From Pseudorhodoferax aquiterrae (lineage in GTDB: Bacteria; Pseudomonadota; Gammaproteobacteria; Burkholderiales; Burkholderiaceae_C), in contig NZ_BMYK01000038.1 of NCBI RefSeq assembly GCF_014652235.1, positions 1 to 43,553 on the forward strand: a stretch of DNA of 43,553 nt, written 5' to 3'. Positions 33,594-41,974 of this stretch are shown one piece after another. A program made the position numbers and the translations under genes. Positions within the stretch are counted from its first letter, which is position 1, and the number at the start of each line of letters is the position of its first letter. The notes beneath the pieces were generated by a model that did not search any database, was not told the origin of the DNA, and saw nothing but the letters and a program-made list of their open reading frames with translations.

Positions 33594-33862
33594 GCGCCGC
33601 GCACCACGATGCCCAGTCTGCGCAGTTCTTCCAGCGCTGCCTGCACGTCGTCCAGGTGCAGGTCGATTCGCTCGGACAGCGCCTGGGCGTCGTCTGGCTG
33701 CCCAGCCAGCGCCTGCAGCAGTTGGGCCACCGCCTGTGGTACGCGATGGGTATCGCCCGCTGCACCGTGAAAGACCACGCACTCGCTGTCCCATTGGCGA
33801 AACTGAAGTCGAGATTCGACAGCCAAATGCCAACACGGGCCGGCCTCATGGGTGGGGGTCAT
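33590..33862 (-). CDS. PqqD-like small protein, HPr-rel-A type
   Basis: 90 residues from the ATG at 33862 (93 from a GTG at 33871; neither has a Shine-Dalgarno). WHLAVESRLQFRQWDSECVVFHGAAGDTHRV is broken here as WHLAVESRLQFRQWD and ECVVFHGAAGDTHRV; it is followed by VAQLLQALAG and a small winged-helix tail VQAALEELRRLGIVV. This is the fold of PqqD/RRE proteins, which bind leader peptides of ribosomally made substrates. It is the first gene of a tightly overlapping set with the kinase and the nucleotidyltransferase. Alone it is too short to be certain, but the context fits the HPr-rel-A PqqD-like family. Confidence 0.8.
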   Translation of the reverse strand: MTPTHEAGPCWHLAVESRLQFRQWDSECVVFHGAAGDTHRVPQAVAQLLQALAGQPDDAQALSERIDLHLDDVQAALEELRRLGIVVRGA

Positions 33863-33892
33863 GGTCGTCACGGCCGGGTAGCATAACTGCGA

Positions 33893-35104
33893 ATGACCTT
33901 ACCTTCCTTCGATGCCGTGATCATCGGCGCTGGCGCCGCCGGCCTGTTCTGCGCTGGCATCGCGGGCCAGCGCGGCCTGCGGGTCTTGCTGCTGGACCAC
34001 AGCGCCAAGGTCGCGGAAAAGATCCGCATCTCCGGCGGCGGCCGGGCCAACTTCACGAACCTGGACGTCGGCCCGGGCAACTTCCTGTCCGACAACCCCC
34101 ATTTCTGCCGCGGCGCTCTCGCACGCTTCACGCCAAAGCAGTTCATCGCCCTACTGCAGCGCGACGCCATCGGCTTCCACGAGAAGCACCGTGGCCAGCT
34201 GTTCTGCGACCGCTCGGCCGAAGACTTGATCGACCTGCTGCTGCGCGAATGCGCGGCTGGCTCTGTCACGCGCTGGCAGCCATGTGCCGTGCACGCAGTG
34301 CGCACCACCGGCGATGCGCCCGCCCGCTACCTGCTGGCCACCGACCGCGGCGAGGTACGGACCCGCTCCGTGGTGGTCGCGACCGGCGGTCTGTCGATTC
34401 CCAAGATCGGCGCCAGCGATTACGGCTACCGGATCGCGCGCCAGTTCGGCCTGCGCCTGGTCGAACAGCGGCCGGCGCTGGTGCCGCTGACCTTCGACGA
34501 GCAAGCCTGGGAGCCCTTCGCGCAACTGGCCGGGCTGTCCCTGCCAGTGGACATCGCGACCGGCGAGAAGAAGGCCCGCACCAGTTTTTCCGAAGACCTG
34601 CTGTTCACGCACCGCGGCCTCAGCGGGCCCGCCGTGCTGCAGATCTCCGGCTACTGGAAGCCCGGAACGCCGATCGGCATCGACCTGTCGCCCCAGGTCG
34701 CACTGCTGCCCACCTTGCAGGACGCCAAGCTCAGCACGCGCCGCCTGCTCGCGAACGTGCTGGGCGAGCACCTGCCCGCGCGCCTGGCCGCCGCCTGGAC
34801 CGGCGCCGATCCCGGGTGGCAGAGACCGGCCAACGAAACGGCCGACAAGGCGCTCAATGCGCTGGCCAGCAGCCTGCACGGCTGGCAGCTGGTCCCGACC
34901 GGCACCGAGGGCTACCGCAAGGCCGAGGTCACAGCCGGCGGCGTGGACACGCGCGACCTGTCGTCGCAGACCATGGAGTCGCGCCAACCCGGGCTGTACT
35001 TCATCGGCGAGGTGGTCGATGTGACCGGGTGGCTCGGCGGCTACAACTTCCAATGGGCCTGGTCCAGCGCCTACAGTTGCGCCCAAGCCCTTACAGCCCC
35101 ATGA
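33893..35104 (+). CDS. YhiN/HI0933-family flavoprotein
   Basis: 403 residues. An N-terminal FAD site DAVIIGAGAAGLFCAGIAGQ (residues 8-27) is followed by KIRISGGGRANFTN, a family hallmark. The C-terminal flavin segment contains TAGGVDTRDLSSQTMESR and PGLYFIGEVVDVTGWLGGYN. The family (HI0933, YhiN) is widespread and uncharacterised; a role as an oxidoreductase of an unknown metabolite is all that can be said. The gene is divergent from the PqqD-like gene, with only 21-30 bases between the two starts, so their promoters must overlap or lie inside the coding parts. Confidence 0.9.
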   Translation: MTLPSFDAVIIGAGAAGLFCAGIAGQRGLRVLLLDHSAKVAEKIRISGGGRANFTNLDVGPGNFLSDNPHFCRGALARFTPKQFIALLQRDAIGFHEKHRGQLFCDRSAEDLIDLLLRECAAGSVTRWQPCAVHAVRTTGDAPARYLLATDRGEVRTRSVVVATGGLSIPKIGASDYGYRIARQFGLRLVEQRPALVPLTFDEQAWEPFAQLAGLSLPVDIATGEKKARTSFSEDLLFTHRGLSGPAVLQISGYWKPGTPIGIDLSPQVALLPTLQDAKLSTRRLLANVLGEHLPARLAAAWTGADPGWQRPANETADKALNALASSLHGWQLVPTGTEGYRKAEVTAGGVDTRDLSSQTMESRQPGLYFIGEVVDVTGWLGGYNFQWAWSSAYSCAQALTAP

Positions 35105-35117
35105 ATCAGGCTATAAT
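35091..35117 (+). promoter_or_regulatory. rpsU promoter
   Basis: A perfect -10 hexamer TATAAT (35112-35117) in the context GGCTATAATGCCCGG, as seen upstream of rpsU in other betaproteobacteria, lies 105 bases before the rpsU start. A poor -35 candidate TTACAG (35091-35096) is 15 bases upstream. Transcription starting near 35124 gives a leader of about 100 bases. Confidence 0.7.
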
Positions 35118-35222
35118 GCCCGGCTAACTCCGGCCTACCCTCAGCGGGCCAATACGCTTTTGAGTTGAGGAAACCCCGGCCACGGCTTTCGATCTTGCCC
35201 GGCCATTCAGTCAACGAGATAC

Positions 35223-35435
35223 ATGACCACCATCCGCGTTAAAGAAAACGAGCCGTTCGACGTGGCACTGCGCCGCTTCAAGCGCACCATCGAAAAGCTG
35301 GGCCTGCTGACCGACCTGCGCGCCCGCGAGTTCTACGAGAAGCCGACGGCCGAACGCAAGCGCAAGAAGGCTGCCGCCGTGAAGCGCCACTACAAGCGCG
35401 TGCGCAGCATGCAGCTGCCCAAGAAGCTGTACTGA
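35223..35435 (+). CDS. rpsU: 30S ribosomal protein S21
   Basis: 70 residues, [21 protein letters not shown] at the start and [18 protein letters not shown] at the end: textbook S21, very basic, a component of the small ribosomal subunit near the anti-Shine-Dalgarno region. An intrinsic terminator follows, then yqeY. In many proteobacteria rpsU heads the operon with dnaG and rpoD; those genes are not present here. Confidence 0.99.
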
Positions 35436-35464
35436 TCCAGCACCCGACCGGCTACCGGTTGAAG

Positions 35465-35497
35465 GCCCGCCCTGGTGCACCCAGCGCGGGCTTTTTT
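35465..35497 (+). terminator. Intrinsic terminator after rpsU
   Basis: GCCCGC (35465-35470) pairs with GCGGGC (35486-35491); inside, CTGG (35472-35475) pairs with CCAG (35481-35484) around TGCAC, with one C-C mismatch. TTTTTT (35492-35497) follows. It would end or attenuate rpsU transcription before yqeY. Confidence 0.88.
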
Positions 35498-35518
35498 CAT
35501 TCACAGGAGGTTTGCACC

Positions 35519-35977
35519 ATGGACAACACCACGACCCTCAAGGACCGCATCACCCAGGACATGAAGGACGCCATGCGTGCCAAGGACGCCGAGCGCCTGG
35601 CGACCATCCGCCTGCTGCTGGCCGCCATGAAGCAAAAGGAAGTGGACGAGCGCGTGACGCTGGACGATGCGGCCGTCGTGGCCATCGTCGACAAGCTGAT
35701 CAAGCAGCGCAAGGACTCCATCGCGGCCTTCCAGCAGGCCGGCCGCCAGGACCTCGCCGACAAGGAAGCCGCCGAACAGCGCGTGCTGCAGGCCTACCTT
35801 CCCGAGCGCATGGACGCCGAAGCCGTGCTGGCCGCCGTGCGTACCCTGGTCGCCCGGCTCGAGGCCAAGGGCCCCGGCGACATGGGCCGCGTGATGGCCG
35901 CGGCCAAGGCCGAACTGGCTGGCAAGGCCGAGATGGCCCAGGTGTCCGCCGCCGTCAAGCAGGCCTTGGCCGGCTGA
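35519..35977 (+). CDS. GatB/YqeY domain protein
   Basis: 152 residues, entirely a YqeY domain: LKDRITQDMKDAMRAKDAERL at the N-terminus, IRLLLAAMKQKEVDERV, EQRVLQAYLPERMD and GPGDMGRVMAAAKAELAGKA. The family is the tail domain of the GatB amidotransferase subunit and may bind tRNA, but the free protein has no established function. A strong ribosome-binding site AGGAGG (35505-35510) lies 8 bases before the ATG, so it is probably expressed by read-through of the rpsU terminator. Confidence 0.95.
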   Translation: MDNTTTLKDRITQDMKDAMRAKDAERLATIRLLLAAMKQKEVDERVTLDDAAVVAIVDKLIKQRKDSIAAFQQAGRQDLADKEAAEQRVLQAYLPERMDAEAVLAAVRTLVARLEAKGPGDMGRVMAAAKAELAGKAEMAQVSAAVKQALAG

Positions 35978-36062
35978 ACTTTCCAAGGTTTACAGGTCTT
36001 TGCACAGCGCAGGCGAACCAAAACGCGCGCTCGCGCGTTCTAAGCTGGAAAGGAGGCCCGCC

Positions 36063-37661
36063 ATGGCCGCAAGGATCTGGAGAATTTGGGCTGCCGCGCT
36101 CGCGCTGGTGGCTGCCGTCAGTCTGCCCGCCGGCGCCCAGCAGGACCCGCCCGGCCGCGCAGCCCGCCTCACGCAGTCGGACAGCGGCGTGCAATGGTCC
36201 GGACCCGATGGCAGCTGGCGGCCTGGCGATCCGAACTGGCCGTTCACGGCGGGCGACAGCATCCGTGTGGCAGCAGGCAGCCGTGCGGAGCTGCACGCCG
36301 GCGCGCACGCCCTGCGTTTGCAGGGTCCCGCCGAGCTGTCCATCGACGCCCTCGACGAGAACGACCTGCGCCTGACGCTACGGCAGGGCGGCCTCAACCT
36401 GCGCACCCGCGACATGGCGCCCGATGAGCGCATCGAGGTCAACACGCAGAACCTCGCCCTGCTGGTCGACCGGCCCGGTGAGTTTCGGCTGGATGTGGAA
36501 CCTGGCAGCACCCGGGTGCTGGCGCGCACGGGCACGGCCACGCTCTACGGCGAGAACGGGCAATCCGCGACGCTCGCGCCTGCCCAGCAGGCCCGCTACG
36601 TCGGCCGCGACCTCAGCGCCGTGGCCATCCAGGGGGCTGGAGCGCGCGACGCACTGGACCAATGGGCCGCCGACCGCAACCTCGCCGAAGACCGCTCGCC
36701 CAGCGCCCAATACCTGTCGCGCGAAGTGCTGGGTTACCAGGAGCTCGATGCCAACGGCGAATGGGCCACCACGGCCGACTACGGCACGGTGTGGTACCCG
36801 CGCACGACCATCGTCGATTGGGCGCCTTACCGGCACGGCCAGTGGCGCTGGGTCGACCCCTGGGGCTGGACCTGGTTCGACGATGCACGCTGGGGTTTCG
36901 CCCCGTTCCATTACGGGCGCTGGGTGCGGATCGGCCCCCGTTGGGCCTGGGTGCCCGGGCCGCGCGGACCCAGGCCGTACTACGCCCCCGCGCTCGTCGG
37001 CTTCGCCGGCACGCCGGCGCCGCGGCCGCCGGGCTTCGGCCGGCACCGCACGCCGGGCACCGACTGGTTCCCACTGGCGCCAGGCCAACCCTGGCGGCCC
37101 GGCTTCGGCGCGGCCCCACGCGACCCGGAGCGCGGCAACCCCGGCCTGCCGCTGCGCAACACCCAGCGCGAGCGCCCGCCGGGGGCCGTCATGGCCACCC
37201 CGGCGCCAGGCTTCGCGCCCGGCCGCGCGGGAGACGAACGCCGCGAACGCTGGCAGCGCGAACAGGAATGGCAACAGCAGCAACGCCGCCAGCAGATGCA
37301 GGACCAGGGCCGCACGGAGTTCCAGCAGCGCCAGCAGCAGCTCCGCCAGGAACAACAAGTCCGCCAGGAGCAGCAGCAGCGCATGGACCTGGCCCGTCAG
37401 CAGCAACAGGCCGCGCAGGAGCAGCAGATGCGCCAGATGCAACAGCTGCGTCAGCAGCAGGAGGCGCAGCAACGCCAGATGCAGGAGCCGCAGCGCCCAC
37501 AGGGCAACTTCCTGCGCGATCACATGGAGCGGCGCGAACAGCGCGAAATGCGTGAGCAGCGCCAGGACCGGCCGCAGCCTCCGCGTGCCGCACCACCCCA
37601 GGAATTGCGGCAGCCGTCCGGTGAACGCGAGCGCGGCGGCCGCTTCGGCAACCGCGATTAG
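36063..37661 (+). CDS. Exported FecR-like/DUF6600 protein with glutamine-rich tail
   Basis: 532 residues with four parts: a signal peptide (residues 1-25, ending AGAQ); a FecR-like beta domain (about 30-190, for example GDSIRVAAGSRAELHAG and GTATLYGENGQSATLAPAQQ); a tryptophan-rich DUF6600-type region (about 200-310) with WAPYRHGQWRWVDPWGWTWF and WVRIGPRWAWVPG; and a Gln/Arg-rich, probably coiled or disordered segment at about 393-480. An AGGAGG (36051-36056) lies 6 bases before the ATG. The protein is likely periplasmic or outer-membrane associated; no sigma/anti-sigma pair is nearby, so a FecR signalling role is unlikely. Function unknown. Confidence 0.88.
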   Translation: MAARIWRIWAAALALVAAVSLPAGAQQDPPGRAARLTQSDSGVQWSGPDGSWRPGDPNWPFTAGDSIRVAAGSRAELHAGAHALRLQGPAELSIDALDENDLRLTLRQGGLNLRTRDMAPDERIEVNTQNLALLVDRPGEFRLDVEPGSTRVLARTGTATLYGENGQSATLAPAQQARYVGRDLSAVAIQGAGARDALDQWAADRNLAEDRSPSAQYLSREVLGYQELDANGEWATTADYGTVWYPRTTIVDWAPYRHGQWRWVDPWGWTWFDDARWGFAPFHYGRWVRIGPRWAWVPGPRGPRPYYAPALVGFAGTPAPRPPGFGRHRTPGTDWFPLAPGQPWRPGFGAAPRDPERGNPGLPLRNTQRERPPGAVMATPAPGFAPGRAGDERRERWQREQEWQQQQRRQQMQDQGRTEFQQRQQQLRQEQQVRQEQQQRMDLARQQQQAAQEQQMRQMQQLRQQQEAQQRQMQEPQRPQGNFLRDHMERREQREMREQRQDRPQPPRAAPPQELRQPSGERERGGRFGNRD

Positions 37662-37665
37662 CCGA

Positions 37666-39036
37666 TCAGCTGCCAGCCACCTTCATGCGCTCGACCAGCA
37701 CCGAGCCCACGGTCTTGGCGCCGTAGTTGTAGGCATCGGCGCCCACGGCGACGATGCCCTGGAACATGTCCTTGAGATTGCCGGCGATGGTGATCTCCTC
37801 GACCGGGTGGACGATCCTGCCGTTCTCGACCCAGAAACCGCTGGCCCCGCGCGAATAGTCCCCCGTCACGTAGTTCACGCCCTGGCCCATGAGTTCGGTC
37901 ACGAACAGGCCGCGGCCCAGTTTGCGCAGCATGGCATCGAGGTCGTCGCCGGGGTGGGTCAGGCGCGACTGCAGCACCAGGTTGTGCGAACCGCCGGCAT
38001 TGCCGGTCGTGCGCATGCCCAGTTTGCGCGCCGAATAGGTCGACAGGAAATAGCCCTGCACGCGCCCTGCGTCCACGACCTTGCGTGCCGCCACGCGCAC
38101 GCCCTCTTCGTCGAACGGCGAGCTGCCCTTGCCGCGCAGCACGAAGGGGTCTTCGAGCAGGTCGATGTGCTCGGGAAACACCGCCTTGCCCAGCGCATCG
38201 AGCAGGAAACTGCTGCGCCGGTACAGCGCGCCACCGCTGACAGCCTGCACGAAGCCTCCCACCAGCCCGGCCGCCAGCGGCGACTCGAACAGCACCGGGC
38301 ATTCCACCGTCTTGATCTTGCGCGCCTTCAGGCGCGACAAGGCACGCTCGGCGGCGTAGCGCCCCACGGCCTCGGGCGAGGCCAGCTCCTCGGCATTGCG
38401 CATCGAGCTGTACCAGGCGTCGCGCTGCATTTGCGCGCCACGGCCCGCGATGGGCGCGACCGAGATCGAATGGCGCGAACTCGCGTAGCCGCCGCGAAAG
38501 CCCGAACTGTGGCCCGTGAAGAAGTGCGATTGCTGGGCCGAGACGCCCGCGCCCTCGCTGTTGGTGATGCGCTTGTCGGTCGCGAAGGCGGCGGCCTCGC
38601 AGCGCAGCGCCAGTGTGGCCGCCCCTTCGGAGTCGACGTCCCAGGGATGGAACAGGTCGAGGTCGGGCTGTTCGGTCGCCATGTCCTGCGGATCGGGCAG
38701 ACCGGCTGCCGGGTCCTCGGCCGTGAATCGCGCGATGTCGAACGCAGCCTGCACGGTCTGGCGGATGGCCGCAGGCGAGAAGTCCGAGGTGCTGGCATTG
38801 CCGCGGCGCTTGCCGGCATAGACCGTCACGCCCAGCGACTTGTCGCGGTTGCGCTCCACGTTCTCAAGCTCGCCCTTGCGCACCGAAACCGACAGGCCAC
38901 AGCCCTCCGAAGCCTCGGCACCGGCATCGGTGGCGCCGATCTTCTTGGCATGGGCCAGGGCCTGCTCCACGAGTTCCTGGAAAAACGGACGGCTGTAGCT
39001 GAAGCCGGCCGCGGCAGCTTGGGAAGATGCATTCAT
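37666..39036 (-). CDS. pmbA: Metalloprotease PmbA/TldE
   Basis: 456 residues from MNASSQAAAAGFSYSRPFFQ; the frame is open 22 codons further upstream without homology. Typical TldE/PmbA stretches are AEASEGCGLSVSVRKGELENVE, here AEASEGCGLSVSVRK then GELENVERNRDKSLGVTVYAG; NAGGSHNLVLQ; and VTGDYSRGASGFWVENGRI. PmbA and TldD together form a peptidase that matures microcin-type peptides and degrades CcdA; PmbA itself lacks the HExxxH of TldD. tldD is not in the window. It is divergent from darP (86 bases), the usual pmbA-yjgA arrangement. Confidence 0.95.
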   Translation of the reverse strand: MNASSQAAAAGFSYSRPFFQELVEQALAHAKKIGATDAGAEASEGCGLSVSVRKGELENVERNRDKSLGVTVYAGKRRGNASTSDFSPAAIRQTVQAAFDIARFTAEDPAAGLPDPQDMATEQPDLDLFHPWDVDSEGAATLALRCEAAAFATDKRITNSEGAGVSAQQSHFFTGHSSGFRGGYASSRHSISVAPIAGRGAQMQRDAWYSSMRNAEELASPEAVGRYAAERALSRLKARKIKTVECPVLFESPLAAGLVGGFVQAVSGGALYRRSSFLLDALGKAVFPEHIDLLEDPFVLRGKGSSPFDEEGVRVAARKVVDAGRVQGYFLSTYSARKLGMRTTGNAGGSHNLVLQSRLTHPGDDLDAMLRKLGRGLFVTELMGQGVNYVTGDYSRGASGFWVENGRIVHPVEEITIAGNLKDMFQGIVAVGADAYNYGAKTVGSVLVERMKVAGS

Positions 39037-39122
39037 GTTGCCGGCTATGATACCGGCCGCACCGGCTTGGCCCGGCCGCCCGGGCAGCATCCCTGCCCCC
39101 ACCCTTCCCCACCGTTTTCCCG

Positions 39123-39764
39123 ATGTCGCGCAAACCCAAAAAAGGCTATTTCGTGCGGGGCCAGTTCGTCGCCGAAGGCAGCGCGCTGGACCTGGAGCTC
39201 AAGGCCGAACTCAAAGGCACGGACGGTGCCAGCCGCACCGACATGAAGCGCGAGAGCGACGCGCTGCAGGAGCTGGGCGAAGAACTGCTGACCCTGCGCG
39301 CCGACCGGCTGGCACAGCTGGGCCTGCCCGACAAGCTGACCGACGCCCTGGCCGAGTTGCGCCGCATCACCAACTTCGAAGGCCGGCGCCGTCAGGCGCA
39401 GTTCGTTGGCAAGCTCATGCGCAAGCTCGACGACGACACCGTGGACCAGGCCCGCGCGGCCCTGGCCGAGCAGCGCCGCGGCCCGGCGCGCGAGGCGGCA
39501 CTGCTGCACCACACCGAACAATGGCGCACCGTGCTGCTGGAGGACGACGAGGCCCTGGCGCGCTGGATGACGCAATACCCCGCGACCGACGCCCAGCAGC
39601 TGCGCGCGCTGGTGCGCCAGGCCCGCAAGGATGCCGTGCCCGAGAAGCCCGGCCTGGCGCCGCGCCACGGCCGCGCTTACCGCGAGATCTTCCAATTGCT
39701 GCGCGAGCAGCTGAACCAGACGGACGAGGCCGCACCCCAGGAGGAGGAAGACGATGGCGCATGA
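39123..39764 (+). CDS. darP: Ribosome biogenesis factor DarP (YjgA, DUF615)
   Basis: 213 residues. KRESDALQELGEELLTLRADRL, split as KRESDALQELGEELL and TLRADRLAQLGLPDKL, and NFEGRRRQAQFVGKLMRKLD are characteristic of the DUF615/YjgA family, which binds the large ribosomal subunit late in assembly. The N-terminus SRKPKKGYFVRGQFVAEG is basic. It overlaps the mog start by 11 bases. The C-terminus is an acidic Glu/Asp tail. Confidence 0.95.
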   Translation: MSRKPKKGYFVRGQFVAEGSALDLELKAELKGTDGASRTDMKRESDALQELGEELLTLRADRLAQLGLPDKLTDALAELRRITNFEGRRRQAQFVGKLMRKLDDDTVDQARAALAEQRRGPAREAALLHHTEQWRTVLLEDDEALARWMTQYPATDAQQLRALVRQARKDAVPEKPGLAPRHGRAYREIFQLLREQLNQTDEAAPQEEEDDGA

Positions 39765-40344
39765 ACCCGCACGCATCGGCCTGGTCTCCATCAGCGACCG
39801 CGCCTCCGCCGGCGTCTACGAGGACAAGGGTCTGCCCGCGCTGCGCGACTGGCTGGCCCGCGCGCTGCAGAACCCGCTGACGTTCGACGAGCGCCTGATC
39901 CCGGACGAGCAGGCCGGCATCAGCGCCACGCTCATCGAACTGGTCGAGGCCGGCTGCAGCCTCGTGCTGACCACCGGCGGCACCGGCCCCGCGCCGCGCG
40001 ACGTGACGCCCGAGGCCACACTGGCCGTGGCCGAAAAGGAGCTGCCGGGCTTCGGCGAGCAGATGCGCCAGATCGGTCTGCGCTTCGTGCCCACCTCCAT
40101 CCTGTCGCGCCAGGTCGCCGTGGTGCGCGGGCGCTGCCTGATCGTCAACCTGCCCGGCCAGCCCAAGGCGATCCAGGAGACGCTGGAAGGCTTGAAGAAC
40201 GCCGAGGGCCAGCAACTGGTGCCCGGCATCTTCGCCGCCGTGCCCTACTGCATCGACCTGATCGGCGGCCCCTACCTGCAAACGCACGACGCAGTCTGCG
40301 CCGCGTTCCGGCCCAAGTCGGCGCGGCGCCCGCCGGCCGGCTGA
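39754..40344 (+). CDS. mog: Molybdopterin adenylyltransferase
   Basis: 196 residues of the MogA/MoaB fold: IGLVSISDRASAGVYEDKGLP at the N-terminus, LVLTTGGTGPAPRDVTPEAT with the nucleotide/molybdopterin motif GGTG, and LIVNLPGQPKAIQETLEGL. It adenylates molybdopterin before Mo insertion. The reaction is needed for nitrate reductase NasA encoded 10 kb upstream, although the genes are not in one operon. It overlaps darP, so the two are translationally coupled. Confidence 0.95.
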   Translation: MAHEPARIGLVSISDRASAGVYEDKGLPALRDWLARALQNPLTFDERLIPDEQAGISATLIELVEAGCSLVLTTGGTGPAPRDVTPEATLAVAEKELPGFGEQMRQIGLRFVPTSILSRQVAVVRGRCLIVNLPGQPKAIQETLEGLKNAEGQQLVPGIFAAVPYCIDLIGGPYLQTHDAVCAAFRPKSARRPPAG

Positions 40345-40351
40345 GCGCGGC

Positions 40352-41140
40352 CTACTTGCCGATCAGCTGCGCAAGCTTCTCGGCCTCGAAGCACTCGGCG
40401 CGCGCCGCATCCTGCGGCACGCAGTCGCCCTGCGCATTGCCGAAGGAACGCTGACGCGACAGCTGCTCGACGGCCTTCCAGAGCAGCGCGATCTGGTGGT
40501 CCTGCGCTGCCGTGCTGTCGATCAGGCCGCGCATCGCCTGGCTCAGCGGATCGTCCTCGGGCGTGACGCCGTAGGCCGAGAAGCGCGGCGTGGACATGGC
40601 CGCGTCGCCTGCGTTCTCGCCCTTGGGCATGATGATGCGCGCCGGGATGCCCACAGCGGTGGCGCCGGCCGGCACCGGCTTGATGACCACCGCGTTCGAG
40701 CCGATCTTGGCGCCGTCGCCCACGACGAAACCGCCCAGCACCTTGGCACCGGCGCTGACCACCACGTCGCGGCCCAGCGTGGGATGGCGCTTGGTGCCCT
40801 TGTAGAGCGAGGTGCCGCCCAGGGTCACGCCCTGGTAGATCGTGCAGCCGTCGCCGATCTCGGCCGTCTCGCCGACCACCACCCCCATGGCGTGGTCGAA
40901 GAACACGCGTTCGCCGATCTTGGCGCCCGGATGGATCTCGATGCCCGTGAGCCAGCGCGAAAACTGCGAGATGGCCCGGCCCAGCCACTTGAAGCCGTGG
41001 TTCCAGCACCAGTGCGCGCGCCGGTGCAGGATCAGCGCATGGATGCCCGGGTAACAGGTCAGCACCTCCCAGGCACTGCGCGCGGCGGGGTCGCGCTCGA
41101 GGATGCAGCGGATGTCGGTGCGCAGTCGGGCGAAAAACAT
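40352..41140 (-). CDS. cysE: Serine O-acetyltransferase
   Basis: 262 residues. N-terminal helical domain ([32 protein letters not shown] in two pieces: [31 protein letters not shown]) and a left-handed beta-helix built of hexapeptide repeats with [20 protein letters not shown] and [16 protein letters not shown]. It acetylates serine for cysteine synthesis. The C-terminal tail after residue 180 is longer than in the short CysE class ([16 protein letters not shown]...), a feature of some betaproteobacterial enzymes. Nine bases separate it from trmJ upstream. Confidence 0.97.
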   Translation of the reverse strand: MFFARLRTDIRCILERDPAARSAWEVLTCYPGIHALILHRRAHWCWNHGFKWLGRAISQFSRWLTGIEIHPGAKIGERVFFDHAMGVVVGETAEIGDGCTIYQGVTLGGTSLYKGTKRHPTLGRDVVVSAGAKVLGGFVVGDGAKIGSNAVVIKPVPAGATAVGIPARIIMPKGENAGDAAMSTPRFSAYGVTPEDDPLSQAMRGLIDSTAAQDHQIALLWKAVEQLSRQRSFGNAQGDCVPQDAARAECFEAEKLAQLIGK

Positions 41141-41149
41141 CGGGCGAGT

Positions 41150-41887
41150 CTAGCGATTTGCCCGTTCCGCTGCTTTGAGCATGGCCTTGGCGATGCCGCG
41201 CAGGATGTGGATCTCCTCGGCGCTGGGCTGGGCGCGGTTGAACAGCTGGTTCAGCCGCGGCATCAGCTTCTTGGGCGCGGCCGGATCCAGGTAGTCGAGC
41301 GCGATCAGGGCCTCGCGCCAGTGCTCCAGCATGCCGCCGAGCTGGCGCGCATCGGCCGGTTGGTGCTCGGCCGTGTTCGATTGCACCGCGTAGCCGCCCA
41401 GGGCCTGGCGCCATTCGTAGGCCACGACCTGGATCGCCGCGCCCAGGTTCAGGGAGCCGAACTGCGGATTCGTGGGAATGCTCATGGCCACGTTGCAGCG
41501 GTAGACATCCTCGTTGGCCATGCCGAAGCGCTCGGAGCCGAACAAAAAGGCAACGCCGCCGGGGCGCGCAGTGCCAGGGGCCAGCAGCGTCTCGAAGTGC
41601 GGCCGCGGCGCGCGCGTGGGCGGGCCGAAGTCGCGCGCAACCATGGCCGTGGCGCACAGATGGTCCATGCCGTCCAGCGCCTCGTCCAGCGTCTCGACGA
41701 TGCGGGCCTTCTCCAGCACGTCGAGCGCGCCGCTCGCGCGCTGGATGGTTTCCTGGCGTCGCAGCACGTTGGGCCAGCGCGGCGCGACCAGCACCAGGTC
41801 GTCGAAGCCCATGACCTTCATGGCGCGCGCGGCGGCGCCCACGTTGCCGGCATGGCTGGTGCGGATCAGGACAAAACGGGTGCGCAT
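41150..41887 (-). CDS. trmJ: tRNA/rRNA 2'-O-methyltransferase TrmJ-like
   Basis: 245 residues of the SPOUT (SpoU) class with the trefoil-knot motifs: VLIRTSHAGNVGAAARAMK at the N-terminus (motif 1), FLFGSERFGMANEDV (motif 2) and SIPTNPQFGSLNLGAAIQV (motif 3). The extension after the knot fits TrmJ (Cm/Um32 of tRNA). The annotation of the target base rests on family only. It heads the minus transcript trmJ-cysE and is divergent from suhB. Confidence 0.93.
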   Translation of the reverse strand: MRTRFVLIRTSHAGNVGAAARAMKVMGFDDLVLVAPRWPNVLRRQETIQRASGALDVLEKARIVETLDEALDGMDHLCATAMVARDFGPPTRAPRPHFETLLAPGTARPGGVAFLFGSERFGMANEDVYRCNVAMSIPTNPQFGSLNLGAAIQVVAYEWRQALGGYAVQSNTAEHQPADARQLGGMLEHWREALIALDYLDPAAPKKLMPRLNQLFNRAQPSAEEIHILRGIAKAMLKAAERANR

Positions 41888-41910
41888 GGCAGGGATGGCG
41901 AGAGCATCGG

Positions 41911-41916
41911 TAAAAT
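41911..41916 (+). promoter_or_regulatory. Candidate -10 element upstream of suhB
   Basis: TAAAAT in the context CGGTAAAATCCCGCG, a -10 form frequent in this group, lies 59 bases before the suhB ATG in the 87-base gap shared with the divergent trmJ. No good -35 is seen. Confidence 0.4.
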
Positions 41917-41974
41917 CCCGCGATTCTCGCCGGCCTGATCGCAGACCGCCCCGCCCCGCTCCTCCTCACAAACC

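Noticed and set aside
30984-33871. Accessory block as a prophage or transposon remnant
   Set aside because: No integrase, transposase, terminal repeats or tRNA boundary are visible; only the lower GC and gene content suggest transfer.
36424-39246. Very long plus-strand open frame of 940 codons
   Set aside because: It is a second frame of the FecR-like gene followed by the antisense of pmbA, with Arg/Ser/Ala-rich composition and no domain.
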